Source of the DNA: Gluconobacter potus
GTDB taxonomy: Bacteria > Pseudomonadota > Alphaproteobacteria > Acetobacterales > Acetobacteraceae
Reading direction: 5' to 3'
NCBI RefSeq assembly: GCF_015244705.1
Contig: NZ_JABCQF010000007.1
Coordinates: 62,001-126,000 of the forward strand
Length of the DNA stretch: 64,000 bases
The notes under the pieces were generated by a model. That model did not search any database. It saw only the letters and a program-made list of their open reading frames with translations, and was not told where the DNA came from. This document shows, in pieces, positions 28,698 to 38,482 of this stretch. The position numbers and the translations under genes were made by a program. How positions within the stretch are numbered: position 1 is the first letter of the stretch; each line of letters begins with the position of its first letter.

Positions 28698-28765
28698 ATT
28701 CCGATAGTCTGCCGATTGGGGGAAATCGTCAATGAATCCATCGGAATATGCTTAATTTTTTAAGC
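28698..28765. promoter_or_regulatory. inverted repeats in the LysR/TonB receptor intergenic region
   Basis: ATTCCGAT (28698-28705) and ATCGGAAT (28740-28747) are exact inverted copies 34 bases apart. A second small palindrome GCTTAATTTTTTAAGC lies at 28750-28765. They lie between the divergent LysR and receptor genes, where a LysR regulator would bind. The wide spacing is not the usual T-N11-A site, so the assignment is tentative. Confidence 0.35.
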
Positions 28766-28904
28766 TGCGGCAGCTGGTGAAATTTTCCTGCGTCCTCGTT
28801 GCGAAATTGGAATATAAATAATCCATATGACGCCAAAACATAACGTATCCGTACCATAAACTCATGCTTTCGCATCGGGATTCCGGCGACTTGAGAGGGA
28901 TGCA

Positions 28905-31382
28905 ATGTTGATTGGGTCAAATTGGAAACTCTGTCTGGTCGCAAGTGCTGCACTGGGCGCGTTCATACCGGATATCGTTCTCGCAGCGTCGACTGCGCCA
29001 TCCGTGCCTGTAAAACATCACAGGGTTATTGCACGAAAAGGTGCAAGTGCCGCGCCTGTGCGGAGTGCTGCGCCGGTTCATCATGCTCCGACGTCACTTC
29101 TGGCCTCTTCGACTGAAAGTATTCAGGTCGGTGGGCGGCAGACGAACTCCGTATTCTCTCCGGTGACGGCGCGGCACAGCACGACGCAGGTGACGGTGGT
29201 GACGGGGGCTGAACTGCTCAAGACGGGTCAGACGAACGTCCTGTCAGCGTTGGCCCAGGCCAATCCAGCCATCACCACCTCGGCATTGCCAGGCGGTGGA
29301 GCGAGTGCGTTCGTCCAGACGATGCAGCTTCGCGGGCAGTCTCCTGACGATACGCTGATCCTTGTCAACGGGCATCGACGCCATATTGGTGCGAATTTCA
29401 ATTCGAATGCCGGTACGAACTGGGGCAGTGAGCCAAGCGACATTTCGCTGATCCCGGTGTCTGCAATTGATCATATCGAGGTTATTACGGAGGGCGCGTC
29501 TGCGCTTTACGGGCAGGATGCCATTGCTGGTGCGGTCAATATCGTGCTCAAGCGCGATACGCATGGTGGCAGCATTAACTTCAAGAACAATGGCTATTAC
29601 GCAGGTGACGGCCAGGGTCTTGATGGATCGGCCAATTATGGCATGGCTCTGGGCAATAACGGCGGCTATCTCGATCTGGCAGCTCAGGTGACGCATCAGC
29701 TTCCCACGACGCGTGGAGGCAATTTCTATGGAACGCTTTACAGCGATTCACGGAATGAAACGGCCAATCGTGACGTTCAGCGCGGGCTTGGTCTGCCGAA
29801 ATCCACGCTTGAGACGATCAGCGAGAACATGTCTATGCCGCTGGGGAATGGTTTCAGTGTCTATAGCACGTCGACATTCTCACATCGCCGGGCCAATGTA
29901 GCGGAGACGTATCGCAGCGCTGCCGATACGGATACCTGGATCAATACTGACCTGTACCCGAATGGCGATCAGCCGTATATCACAATGGACCAGTATGATT
30001 TCGAGACGGATAATGGTATCCGGACCCATAAATTCGGGTTCGCCTGGGATGCGTATGTCACGTTTGGCCGTGACGCCCAGAAATACGGTACCAAGGATTC
30101 CGAAAACGTCTCCCTCACCGACAGCACGCAGACCTCGTTCTATGACGGGTCTTCCATTGCGACGGAACTGACGAGCGGCATTCGCGGGTCGCGTTCGTTC
30201 CAGACGGGCTTTCTGCCTCGACCGGTTGATCTGAAGTTTGGCGCCGAATACCGCCACGATACGTTCCAGATGACCGAGGGCGAGACGGCGTCCTGGGAAG
30301 GGCTTGGGGCGACGGATCATCCGGGTAACGTCCCGATGGCTGTTACCAATCAGAACCGCGATGTCTACGAAGGCTTCGCGAACCTGGACTTCTACGTTAC
30401 CAAGAAGTGGGAGTGGACGCTGGGCGGGCGTGTCGCGAGCTACAACAACCTTGCGACCGTTGAGACCGGATCGGTCGGGACACGGTACAATTTCAACAAG
30501 CGCTGGGCTATCCGCGCCAATATCAATACGGGCTATCGTCCGCCGACGTTGGGCGAGATGTCCTATTTCTATTCTGCGCCTTATCCCGGCTATACGGTGG
30601 ATCAGGTCCCGGCTAACAGCGCCATCGCCAAATATCTTGGTGCAGGTAGCATGAAGGGTGAATATTCCCGAAGCTACAGCATCGGTGTGGATGCGACGCC
30701 GGTGAATGATTTTCATGTAACCGGTAATCTTTACTACATCGCCATCAATTCCCGTCTGGGAAGCACGAAAACCTATAGCGTCGATACGAGCGATGCCGTT
30801 CTCATGAACCTGCTTGCGCAGAATAATCTTGAGAGTGCGACTTCGCTTTCCTATTACGCCAACCTTTACAATACCCAGACATTCGGCGGCGACTTCAGCG
30901 CTGACTACACGCTGCATACGCGGCGTCTGGGGCAGTTCCGCTTTGCGATGGGGATCAATTTCTCGGATACGGAAATCCGCTCCTCGAACGCCAGCTTCGT
31001 CAACGAGTACACCAAGGAAATTGTCCTGCATGCGGCTCCGAAGAACCGCGAGCAGATCAGCGTGAACTGGACCTACGGCAAGTGGTCTGCGTTCGTGCAG
31101 GAGATGCGTTATGGCTCGATCATCTATATGGCATCTCCGACAGGCGCCGGCAGCGTCCCCTTCATGCAGAATCCCGCGCTTCTGACCAATCTTGAGGTGG
31201 ACTATAAGATCCTGCCGCGCTGGACGATCGGGGTTGGTGCCAACAATGTTGGCAACAAGTATCCGACGCGCGTTCCTTCTTCCATTTCCCATACGCAGCA
31301 GGGGCTTACGAAGTATGCCTCCTATTCGCCTTATGGTTTCAATGGCGGCATGTATTACGTAAAAACGTCTATCAACTTCTGA
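28905..31382 (+). CDS. TonB-dependent outer-membrane receptor
   Basis: 825 residues with a Sec signal peptide (cleavage likely after VLAAST, near residue 29), an unusual basic/Ala linker, a plug domain (TQVTVVTGAELLKTGQTNVLSALAQ, then LRGQSPDDTLILVNGHRR and YGQDAIAGAVNIVLK) and a beta barrel ending in a terminal aromatic (YYVKTSINF). The plug resembles the broad OAR-like carbohydrate/unknown-substrate class more than siderophore receptors. A GAGAGGGA ribosome site precedes the ATG. Divergent from the LysR gene. Substrate unknown. Confidence 0.9.
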   Translation: MLIGSNWKLCLVASAALGAFIPDIVLAASTAPSVPVKHHRVIARKGASAAPVRSAAPVHHAPTSLLASSTESIQVGGRQTNSVFSPVTARHSTTQVTVVTGAELLKTGQTNVLSALAQANPAITTSALPGGGASAFVQTMQLRGQSPDDTLILVNGHRRHIGANFNSNAGTNWGSEPSDISLIPVSAIDHIEVITEGASALYGQDAIAGAVNIVLKRDTHGGSINFKNNGYYAGDGQGLDGSANYGMALGNNGGYLDLAAQVTHQLPTTRGGNFYGTLYSDSRNETANRDVQRGLGLPKSTLETISENMSMPLGNGFSVYSTSTFSHRRANVAETYRSAADTDTWINTDLYPNGDQPYITMDQYDFETDNGIRTHKFGFAWDAYVTFGRDAQKYGTKDSENVSLTDSTQTSFYDGSSIATELTSGIRGSRSFQTGFLPRPVDLKFGAEYRHDTFQMTEGETASWEGLGATDHPGNVPMAVTNQNRDVYEGFANLDFYVTKKWEWTLGGRVASYNNLATVETGSVGTRYNFNKRWAIRANINTGYRPPTLGEMSYFYSAPYPGYTVDQVPANSAIAKYLGAGSMKGEYSRSYSIGVDATPVNDFHVTGNLYYIAINSRLGSTKTYSVDTSDAVLMNLLAQNNLESATSLSYYANLYNTQTFGGDFSADYTLHTRRLGQFRFAMGINFSDTEIRSSNASFVNEYTKEIVLHAAPKNREQISVNWTYGKWSAFVQEMRYGSIIYMASPTGAGSVPFMQNPALLTNLEVDYKILPRWTIGVGANNVGNKYPTRVPSSISHTQQGLTKYASYSPYGFNGGMYYVKTSINF

Positions 31383-31417
31383 TTGTATTCAGAACGCGAT
31401 TTTTTGTGTCTCGAAAT

Positions 31418-31456
31418 GAACGGGCGTATGGTCGGCAAAGCGACCTGCGCCCGTTC
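31418..31456 (+). terminator. nested hairpin downstream of the TonB receptor
   Basis: Outer arms GAACGGGCG and CGCCCGTTC pair perfectly, with an inner GGTCG/CGACC stem. Only a short T-run follows, so termination may be partial. It lies 36 bases after the receptor stop. Confidence 0.6.
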
Positions 31457-31593
31457 GCTGTTTCCGGCCAGGTGACGTTTTCATGAAGTTTCGGGATCGC
31501 GGGATGAATTAGGGACGGGAGACGACTATTCATCCGGGGCTATTTCTCTAGTCTGTCGCAATACGCGGCTTCAGGTCCCAGGCAACGGTTGAT

Positions 31594-34074
31594 ATGTCCA
31601 CTCGCAGAACCTTCCTCAAATACGCCCTGTTCGGTAGTGCCGCAGCCGCAACGGAAGGGCTTCCGGCCGCCATCCGTCGCGCTTATGCCATCGCGCCCGA
31701 GCCGGGTACGACATATCTGAATGCCGAGCATGTCGTTATCCTCATGCAGGAAAACCGCTCTTTCGATCATATGTTCGGAACACTGGCCGGCGTTCGCGGC
31801 TTCAACGACAGGCGCGCGATCCGTCAGAAGAACGGCAGCTCCGTTTTCGTGCAGTCCGGCAAGAGCGGGGAGACCTATGCGCCGTGGCGCCTGAACATTC
31901 ACGACACAAAGGTCACCTGGATGGGCTCGATCCCGCACTCCCGGGACAGTCAGGTCGATGCCTGGAACGGGGGGCATCATGACCGGTGGATTGACGTCAA
32001 GCGGCCTCACAAGAAGGAATACAGGCAGTATCCGCTGACGATGGGATATTATACCCGCGAGGATCTGCCATTCTATTATGCTCTGGCCGATGCGTTTACG
32101 GTCTGTGACCAGAACTACTGCGGCGTCATGTCCAGCACGACGCCCAACCGTCTCGTCTTCTGGACAGGAACCGTGCGGGACCAGCAGAATACCGCGTCAA
32201 ACGTCTACATGCGGAACCCGGAAATCCTGGAAGGCGGCATGACCTGGATGACCTTTCCGGAGCGGCTGGAGAAGGTCGGGGTGTCGTGGAAGTTCTATCA
32301 GAACGAACTGAGCCAGACGGGCGGCATGTCTCCGGCGGAGCGTTCCTGGCTGTCCAATTTCGGCTGTAACGTGCTGGAGTGTTTCGACAGCTTCAATGTC
32401 AGCTCCAATCCGGGCTTTGGAGAATGGATCGAAGAGCGGATCCGGGAATGTTCAGAGCATATCAATCGGCTTGAAAACCTTGAGATGCTGGTCTCCGGGG
32501 AGCGGAGCGAGCAGCTTGTCGAGGCGAAGGCCCTGATGGAGGTTCTGAAGAAGCGTCAGAAATCCTCGAAGGGATTTGAGAAGCTGACGCCCGAGGAGCG
32601 CGCGCTTTTCACGAAGGCCTTCGTGATCAACAGCGGCGATCCTGATTATCGCAGCCTTGAGGAACTCTCCTTCGTGGACGATCCGGATGCGAAGGGGATG
32701 AAGGCGCCGAAGGGAGACGTGCTGTACCAGTTCCGCAAGGATGTACGGACAGGCCAACTCCCGGCTGTTTCCTGGATGGCGGCGCCCGAGCATTTCTCGG
32801 ACCACCCGACATCGGCCTGGTATGGGGGGGCCTGGTATGTGTCGGAAGTCATGAACATCCTGACCGAGAATCCCGAGGTCTGGAAGAAGACCATTTTCAT
32901 TCTGACCTATGATGAAAATGACGGGTATTTCGATCACGGCTGTTCCTATGCGGCCCCTGATCCGCAGCGTCCGGAAACGGGCCACTCTTCCGCTTCGATC
33001 GGGGCAGACGGGCTGGAATACACGACTGCCGAGGACGAGGTTTGCCGGGGCGTTCCCGAACGGCTCGCACGCAGTGGCCCGATCGGGCTCGGCTTCCGGG
33101 TGCCGATGGTTGTGGCGTCTCCGTGGAGCCGGGGTGGGCTGGTCAATTCGCAGCTTTTCGACCACAGCTCGACACTGCGGTTTCTGGAGCATTTCGTTGA
33201 GAAGAAGTTCGGCACGCCTGTCCGGGAAACCAATATTTCCCCTTGGCGTCGGGCCATCTGCGGCGATCTGACGTCCTGTTTCCATCCTCAAGACGAGGTT
33301 GCGCCGTCCCTGAACTATCTGGACCGGAACACGCATCTGAAGGCTATCGAAGATGCGCGGAACCGTCCCATGCCGGGTGGTTTCCGCTCGCTGTCCGGGG
33401 ATGAGATCGCCGCACTGAAAGATCAGCCGGATCTGCTGCGGCAAACCGTACGACAGGAAAGCGGAACACGTCCGGCCTGTGCGCTGCCCTATGAGCTTTA
33501 CTGTGATGGCGGCATTGATGTGGAGCGCGGGCAGGTCAGCCTGAAGCTGGGAGCCGGGCAGAGCGTTCATGGAGAGCGGGCGGCCGGCGCGCCATTCAAT
33601 ATCTATGATTACCGCAATGGTGGTCGCGATATGCAGGCTGGAACCTACGCCGTAGCGGCGGGAGACCGGATGGATGTGACGCTTCCGGCTGCGGATGGTC
33701 TGTATGATGTCGCGGTTCATGCGCCCAACGGGTTCTACCGGGCTTATCGGGGGCATGCTGATCGGGTCGCGCTTCGTTCAGCCTGTCGTTATGACGTTGG
33801 CGGCAAGGGCAAAGGGCCCAGGATCGTTCTTTCCCTGACCAATGGTGGCAAGGCACCGCTGACGGTTCAGTACCATGCCGGCGATGCTGGGCCACTGCGG
33901 ACGGTGGTCCTCAAAGGGCGGGGGCATCAGGAGATCCGGCTGGATCTGTCAGCCAGCCATCAGTGGTATGACGTGACGCTAACATCGCCGGAAGATCCGG
34001 ATTTCAGGCATGTTCTGGGCGGCCGGATGGAAACGGGGAAGATCACGCTCACTGATCCGGCGATGGCTGGCTAA
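31594..34074 (+). CDS. phosphocholine-specific phospholipase C (Tat-exported)
   Basis: 826 residues. A Tat signal is plain: MSTRRTFLKYALFGSAAAAT. The catalytic domain has the phosphoesterase start EHVVILMQENRSFDHMFGTLAGVRGF, then SQVDAWNGGHHDRWI and FILTYDENDGYFDH, all typical of the PlcN/PlcH family. The C-terminus (about residues 610-826) holds two beta domains of the DUF756 type. Such enzymes release phosphocholine from phosphatidylcholine outside the cytoplasm. Phosphatidylcholine is a known membrane lipid in acetic acid bacteria, so self-lipid turnover as well as scavenging of yeast or plant lipid is possible (inference). Confidence 0.92.
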   Translation: MSTRRTFLKYALFGSAAAATEGLPAAIRRAYAIAPEPGTTYLNAEHVVILMQENRSFDHMFGTLAGVRGFNDRRAIRQKNGSSVFVQSGKSGETYAPWRLNIHDTKVTWMGSIPHSRDSQVDAWNGGHHDRWIDVKRPHKKEYRQYPLTMGYYTREDLPFYYALADAFTVCDQNYCGVMSSTTPNRLVFWTGTVRDQQNTASNVYMRNPEILEGGMTWMTFPERLEKVGVSWKFYQNELSQTGGMSPAERSWLSNFGCNVLECFDSFNVSSNPGFGEWIEERIRECSEHINRLENLEMLVSGERSEQLVEAKALMEVLKKRQKSSKGFEKLTPEERALFTKAFVINSGDPDYRSLEELSFVDDPDAKGMKAPKGDVLYQFRKDVRTGQLPAVSWMAAPEHFSDHPTSAWYGGAWYVSEVMNILTENPEVWKKTIFILTYDENDGYFDHGCSYAAPDPQRPETGHSSASIGADGLEYTTAEDEVCRGVPERLARSGPIGLGFRVPMVVASPWSRGGLVNSQLFDHSSTLRFLEHFVEKKFGTPVRETNISPWRRAICGDLTSCFHPQDEVAPSLNYLDRNTHLKAIEDARNRPMPGGFRSLSGDEIAALKDQPDLLRQTVRQESGTRPACALPYELYCDGGIDVERGQVSLKLGAGQSVHGERAAGAPFNIYDYRNGGRDMQAGTYAVAAGDRMDVTLPAADGLYDVAVHAPNGFYRAYRGHADRVALRSACRYDVGGKGKGPRIVLSLTNGGKAPLTVQYHAGDAGPLRTVVLKGRGHQEIRLDLSASHQWYDVTLTSPEDPDFRHVLGGRMETGKITLTDPAMAG

Positions 34075-34086
34075 GCGCCTTCCGGC

Positions 34087-34368
34087 TCATGGTCGGGCGC
34101 TGCGTTCCCAGAGGGAGCAGGCGAGTGTCGCGACCATGATTTCAAGGCTGGCAAGCAGAATCCATTCGATCATGTTCAGGATGACGGTCCCGTCGCTGAG
34201 AGTCTGAAGCGCGAGGCTGAGGAGCAGAACCGGGGCGGCGCATGATTTCAGGATGCGCCGCCGTGCTGCTGTCAGGCGGTCATGCCAGAAGACCCGGTTT
34301 CCGCGATGAGAGGCCGCGACGAACATCAGCATGGCGGACTGTCCGCACAGAACGGAAATCCAGTTCAT
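34087..34368 (-). CDS. DUF3325-like small membrane protein
   Basis: 93 residues from the ATG at 34368, which overlaps the PepSY stop; the longer frame upstream to 34536 is a shadow of the PepSY gene. Three membrane segments: ISVLCGQSAMLMFVAA, LKSCAAPVLLLSLALQTL and LNMIEWILLASLEIMVATLAC. The size and position (after a PepSY protein, with a DUF3649-like protein at the other end) match DUF3325 proteins of siderophore-uptake clusters. Function unknown. Confidence 0.7.
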   Translation of the reverse strand: MNWISVLCGQSAMLMFVAASHRGNRVFWHDRLTAARRRILKSCAAPVLLLSLALQTLSDGTVILNMIEWILLASLEIMVATLACSLWERSARP

Positions 34369-35828
34369 GCCAGGAGCCCGGTTTTTCGTATTCTGTGATA
34401 CGTCGCAAAAGCGAAAGATGCTGACAGGATAAGGGCTGTCAGCCCGACGCCTGCAACGATGCTGCCATGCCAGGGCAGGCTGAGCGCTGCGATCAGAAAG
34501 CATGCTGCGGCATTGCCGCCCAGCAGCTCCGCCCATGTCCGCTCTGGGTTACGGACTAGCGTGTAGGCCAGCGTGATCCCCCAGACGATGAAGACGGTTG
34601 TCACTTCCCATCCGGCTCGGTGGGGCATCGTGACGGGGAGAAGGCGGTTGGCGATGAAAAAGGATGCGAAGGCGAGGGGCGTACCCATCAGAACGCCCAC
34701 ATTCAGACGGGCGACGATCCGGTGTCCCAGATGATGCGGGCGGCGCAGGCGCTTGAGCGTCCACAGATGCATGCCGCTGCCAATCAGCGCCGCGAGCGCC
34801 AGTCCGGACAGGAAATAGAGCCAGCGTGTGACCCAGGGCGCAAAACGCGCCACATGCAGTCCGTACAGGAACGTATAGGCCCGGATGACAGGGCGTTTTT
34901 CGATATGTTCCCTGAGGATGTGACCTGATGGACCATCGAAGGTGATGATTTGCGACGAGGTGCTGACGGTACGGCTGTTGCCCGCGATTATCGTAACGAG
35001 TGACGCCTGATCGGACGGATTGAAAACATAGATCTGTTCCAGGCCCGTGCCGCCGAAACGCCTGTCAGCTTCCTGGAGCATGGGGAGGATCGGTGCGAGA
35101 TGACCTGCATGGCCACTTGCCGGGCGGGAATAGAGCGCGGGATTGAGCTCCGTGTAGGAGGCGGTGACGTCGTTCCGGTAAAGCGCCTGGGTGCTCCAGG
35201 GAAGGAGCAGCGATCCGAGGGTGACGGCGCCTGTGAAGGAAATCATCAGATGGAAAGGCAGGGCGGCGACACCAAGCAGATTGTGCGTGTCCAGCCAGCT
35301 TCTCTGTCCGCGCGAGGGACGGAAGGTGAAGAAATCCGCGAAGATGCGCCGATGGATGATGATGCCGGTGACCAGCCCGACGACGAGGGCCAGAGCGGCG
35401 AGGGCTGCGATAAGCCGCCCCCAGGGATGGGGAAGCTGAAGCTCGAAATGGAAGCGGTAGAAGAATTCGCCGCCGAGCGTGTCCCTGATACCATCCGGGC
35501 TTCCGGTTTCGGGGTCGAGGGCACGCTGGATGTATTTGCCCTTTGTGTCAGGCCACAGGGCTGTTGCAAAGGAACACAGATCAGTTGCGCTGCCGACATA
35601 CCAGGCACTGGCGGTGGACGCGTTGCGGTTCAGCCAGTCCAGGGCATGGGCGTCCGTCAGGAGGGGGGAGGAAACGGAAGTGGAAAGTTCGGGCCTGGCC
35701 CAGAGGCTGATCTCTCGCCGGAAGACGCTCAATGCGCCGGACAGGGCAATGGCGAACAGCACCCAGCCCGTGACGAGACCCAGTGTCGTGTGCACTACAG
35801 CCATGGACGCGCGGAACGTGCCTTTCAT
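34365..35828 (-). CDS. PepSY-associated TM helix protein (putative ferric-siderophore reductase)
   Basis: 487 residues with an N-terminal helix (HTTLGLVTGWVLFAIALSGALSVF), PepSY-type periplasmic loops, a further helix pair near residues 140 and 195, and a cluster of C-terminal helices. Conserved His residues in HTTLG, HFELQLPHPWGR, DTHNLLGVAALPFHLMISFTGA and LYGLHVARFAPW are placed as in the PepSY_TM family, where they are thought to bind heme and reduce ferric siderophores in the periplasm. It lies between DUF3649 and DUF3325 genes and downstream of a siderophore receptor, all with four-base overlaps. Confidence 0.9.
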   Translation of the reverse strand: MKGTFRASMAVVHTTLGLVTGWVLFAIALSGALSVFRREISLWARPELSTSVSSPLLTDAHALDWLNRNASTASAWYVGSATDLCSFATALWPDTKGKYIQRALDPETGSPDGIRDTLGGEFFYRFHFELQLPHPWGRLIAALAALALVVGLVTGIIIHRRIFADFFTFRPSRGQRSWLDTHNLLGVAALPFHLMISFTGAVTLGSLLLPWSTQALYRNDVTASYTELNPALYSRPASGHAGHLAPILPMLQEADRRFGGTGLEQIYVFNPSDQASLVTIIAGNSRTVSTSSQIITFDGPSGHILREHIEKRPVIRAYTFLYGLHVARFAPWVTRWLYFLSGLALAALIGSGMHLWTLKRLRRPHHLGHRIVARLNVGVLMGTPLAFASFFIANRLLPVTMPHRAGWEVTTVFIVWGITLAYTLVRNPERTWAELLGGNAAACFLIAALSLPWHGSIVAGVGLTALILSASFAFATYHRIRKTGLLA

Positions 35829-36184
35829 GGCTGCCAGCCTCCGAGGAGTCCCAGGCCGCTCAGGAGAGAGGCCACGAGGATCAGGAAAGCCAGCAGTCGC
35901 CCGATACGGGTGACTGCGAAAGCTGCTATGAAAACGACGGGCCAGAGGACCAGGCCGAGAAGGATTCCGGCCATGGCGTTGTCAGCCCTGGACAGGGGAA
36001 GCCAGAACGCAAGGCAGACACCGCCCAGCGCGGAGAGGGCGTAACCGAGCGGCAACGCCACGACGAGGCGCAGGGCGATGTCGTAGCGCCGGGTTCCGGG
36101 TTGTGGTTTACCAGCTGAAGCCAATATTGGCCTGCGCGTTGCGGCGCTCTCCGTAATAGCAGTATTCCTGACCGTAAGAGGCAT
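35825..36184 (-). CDS. DUF3649-like small membrane protein
   Basis: Up to 119 residues with three membrane helices: ALRLVVALPLGYALSALGG, ADNAMAGILLGLVLWPVVFIAAFAV and LLAFLILVASLLSGLGLL. The family (about 90-100 residues) is found in PepSY/siderophore-receptor operons. The longest frame overlaps the receptor gene by 77 bases; a TTG at 36124 would give a 99-residue product and little overlap, and is at least as likely. Its stop overlaps the PepSY start. Confidence 0.7.
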   Translation of the reverse strand: MPLTVRNTAITESAATRRPILASAGKPQPGTRRYDIALRLVVALPLGYALSALGGVCLAFWLPLSRADNAMAGILLGLVLWPVVFIAAFAVTRIGRLLAFLILVASLLSGLGLLGGWQP

Positions 36185-38297
36185 AGCTCAGGCAATTGGC
36201 GATGAAGTTCTTGTCAAAGAGGTTGCGGACGCTCGCGCCCACATTCCAGCCATGCAGGCTGTGGGAGAGGTTGGACAGGTCGTATCGCACCGACGCATCG
36301 AACACGGCATATTGCGGCACCCAGACACTCCCGTAAGATGCTTCACCACCATAGGATTTATTGGAATAGCGCATGCCGCCGCCGAAGCCGAGGCCCTTCG
36401 CGGGACCCGACGGCATCGTATAGAAGGCGAACAGCGAGGCATTACCCTTGCCGGACTGGATGAGCGGCTTGCCGGTTGAGTCGTCATGCACCTTCTGGAT
36501 GCTGACGGCTGCTGTTAGCACGAGATTGTGGAACGGCTCGGCATGGGCCTCGAACTCGAAGCCGTCCGAATGGACCAGCCCGCTTTCAGCGCTGTAGCCG
36601 GTGTTGCCGACAGCAACGAGAACGTTGGTCTGCTCGATATGGAAGCCCGCAGCCGTCAGGAGCAGTGAGGTGCCCGGAAGCTGGTATTTCAGGCCGCCTT
36701 CAAGCTGTTTGCCGAGCGACGGATTGGCCTGACGCACGGTCTTTCCGCCATCTGTCGAGACGCTGCCGGACTGTGGCTGGAAGGATGTCGAGTAGCTGAT
36801 ATACGGCGCAAGACCGAAATCGAAATGATACAGGCCCGAAGCACGCCAGGTAATCTGGCTCGGGCTCTGGTTGGTCGTCGTGTTGTACATGTTGTCGGTC
36901 TGATGGGACCGGTACCAGTCGTTACGGATGCTGCCTGTCAGGATCAGGTGACGCCAGTGGATTTCGTCCTGTCCATAGATGCCGGCCTGATGGGAGTCGG
37001 TGTTGTAGTTCACCCAGGGGGACGGAGTGGGAATGGCCATCTGTGAGTTCGGATGAAAGACGTTCAGATCAGGAGCTGAACCGTAATAACCGACTTCCGA
37101 GGCGCTCTGCTGCATGTAGTCGAAGCCGAACATCATTGTATGACGTAGCGGTCCGGTCCGGACATGGCCTTTGAACTGGCTGTCAAAGGTCAGGTTGTGC
37201 GTATGTTCGTTGGTGGCGATGGCCGAGCGGGCAAGCGTATCGTCCGAGACGTAATAGCCGCTGTCATAGACGCTGCGGTACTGGGTCTTGATGTCGTCGT
37301 AGCGGCCGCGCGTGCTGAAGCTCCAGTCGCTGTTGAAGCGATGGTTGAGGATGTAGGTGATGGAGCCGTGGCGACGGTTGTATTTTTCGAACGATGAATC
37401 GCCGTCGTAGAAATTGCGCGGCAGATAGCCGAAAGACGCGCGTTTGAGCGACCCGACGAGCGGGACGCCACCATAAGTGCCGTTTTCCGGGTCATACTGG
37501 TAGTTGCCGAGGATCGTGAGCGTCGTGGGGCCGTCGCCACCGAAGGTGAAGGACGGGCTGATGGAGAAACGGCGGCTTCCGGTGCGGGCGAGCTGGCTGT
37601 GCTGGCCGTTGATGGTGCCATTGACGCGGTAGCGGACGAAGCCGTTATCCGTCATATAACCGCCGACATCGGCATCCACGCGGTACAGGTCGAACATGCC
37701 ACCAGTCGCATTGACGCTTCCGTAAGAGCGCTGGTCCGTGGCGAGTTTGCTGGAGAGGGCGACGAGGCCGCCGGGGCTGGACTGGCCGTAAAGGGCCGAC
37801 GCCGGACCCTTGAGAATTTCAATGCGATCCAGACGCGAGGTGTCGGTCTGGGCTACGGCATAGCCGGTCGGGCTGTCCTGAAGCTTTAGACCATCAAGGA
37901 ATGTCGGGATGGAAAAGCCGCGCAGGGCGAACTGGTCATAACGTGTTCCCACGCCGCCGCCACGAAGATCGGCAGTGATGCCCGCGGTATAGCGCACGGC
38001 CTGATTGAGGTTCAGGACGTTGCGGATGTCCATTTCGTTGCGGGTGATGACCGTGACCGACTGGGCGGTTTCGATCAGGGGCGTGTCCGACTTGGTTGCG
38101 GACGAGGCGAGGGTCGAAGCCCTGCGTGCGCGAACTTCGAGCTTTTCGATAGTCCTGGCCTGTGTCCCGGTTGAGCTGGCTTTTTTTGTGCCCGATCGCG
38201 GGGGCAATTCGGTTGCGGCATTCTGGTCGGCTGCGAAGACTTCTCCACTCATGACGAGGGAGAGGGGTATCGCGTAAAGAATCCTGCTGCGGTGCAT
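36108..38297 (-). CDS. TonB-dependent siderophore receptor
   Basis: 729 residues from the ATG at 38297 (GAGGT ribosome site 5 bases upstream; the TTG at 38309 is less likely). Signal peptide MHRSRILYAIPLSLVMSGEVFA. The plug domain reads TAQSVTVITRNEMDIRNVLNLNQAVRYTAGI, then FALRGFSIPTFLDGLKLQDSPTGY and LKGPASALYGQSSPGGLVALSSK, the classical FhuE/FpvA pattern. The barrel ends GERRNAQANIGFSW with the terminal aromatic. It imports ferric siderophores. First gene of a unit with DUF3649, PepSY and DUF3325 proteins. I see no convincing Fur box upstream. Confidence 0.94.
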   Translation of the reverse strand: MHRSRILYAIPLSLVMSGEVFAADQNAATELPPRSGTKKASSTGTQARTIEKLEVRARRASTLASSATKSDTPLIETAQSVTVITRNEMDIRNVLNLNQAVRYTAGITADLRGGGVGTRYDQFALRGFSIPTFLDGLKLQDSPTGYAVAQTDTSRLDRIEILKGPASALYGQSSPGGLVALSSKLATDQRSYGSVNATGGMFDLYRVDADVGGYMTDNGFVRYRVNGTINGQHSQLARTGSRRFSISPSFTFGGDGPTTLTILGNYQYDPENGTYGGVPLVGSLKRASFGYLPRNFYDGDSSFEKYNRRHGSITYILNHRFNSDWSFSTRGRYDDIKTQYRSVYDSGYYVSDDTLARSAIATNEHTHNLTFDSQFKGHVRTGPLRHTMMFGFDYMQQSASEVGYYGSAPDLNVFHPNSQMAIPTPSPWVNYNTDSHQAGIYGQDEIHWRHLILTGSIRNDWYRSHQTDNMYNTTTNQSPSQITWRASGLYHFDFGLAPYISYSTSFQPQSGSVSTDGGKTVRQANPSLGKQLEGGLKYQLPGTSLLLTAAGFHIEQTNVLVAVGNTGYSAESGLVHSDGFEFEAHAEPFHNLVLTAAVSIQKVHDDSTGKPLIQSGKGNASLFAFYTMPSGPAKGLGFGGGMRYSNKSYGGEASYGSVWVPQYAVFDASVRYDLSNLSHSLHGWNVGASVRNLFDKNFIANCLSYASYGQEYCYYGERRNAQANIGFSW

Positions 38298-38446
38298 ACC
38301 CGACCTCAATGACTGTGCGTGCTGGCGCGTGATCAGAGGCTGGTATCGATATTGCGAGTTAGTTGCAAGTAGCGTCAGAAGAAAATGAAACTTTGAAAGA
38401 TTTCCTCAATAAGTGACTGATTGTTACGGTCTTTTGCTGAAAAGGC

Positions 38447-38473
38447 ATCCGGGCGCTGTAATAGCGCCCGGAT
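38447..38473 (-). terminator. intrinsic terminator of the polyol operon
   Basis: ATCCGGGCGCT and its exact complement pair around a 5-base loop. Read leftward, the stem is followed by CCTTTTC. It lies just after the stop of the dehydrogenase gene, the last gene of the leftward polyol operon. Confidence 0.85.
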
Positions 38474-38482
38474 CGTCCTTGC

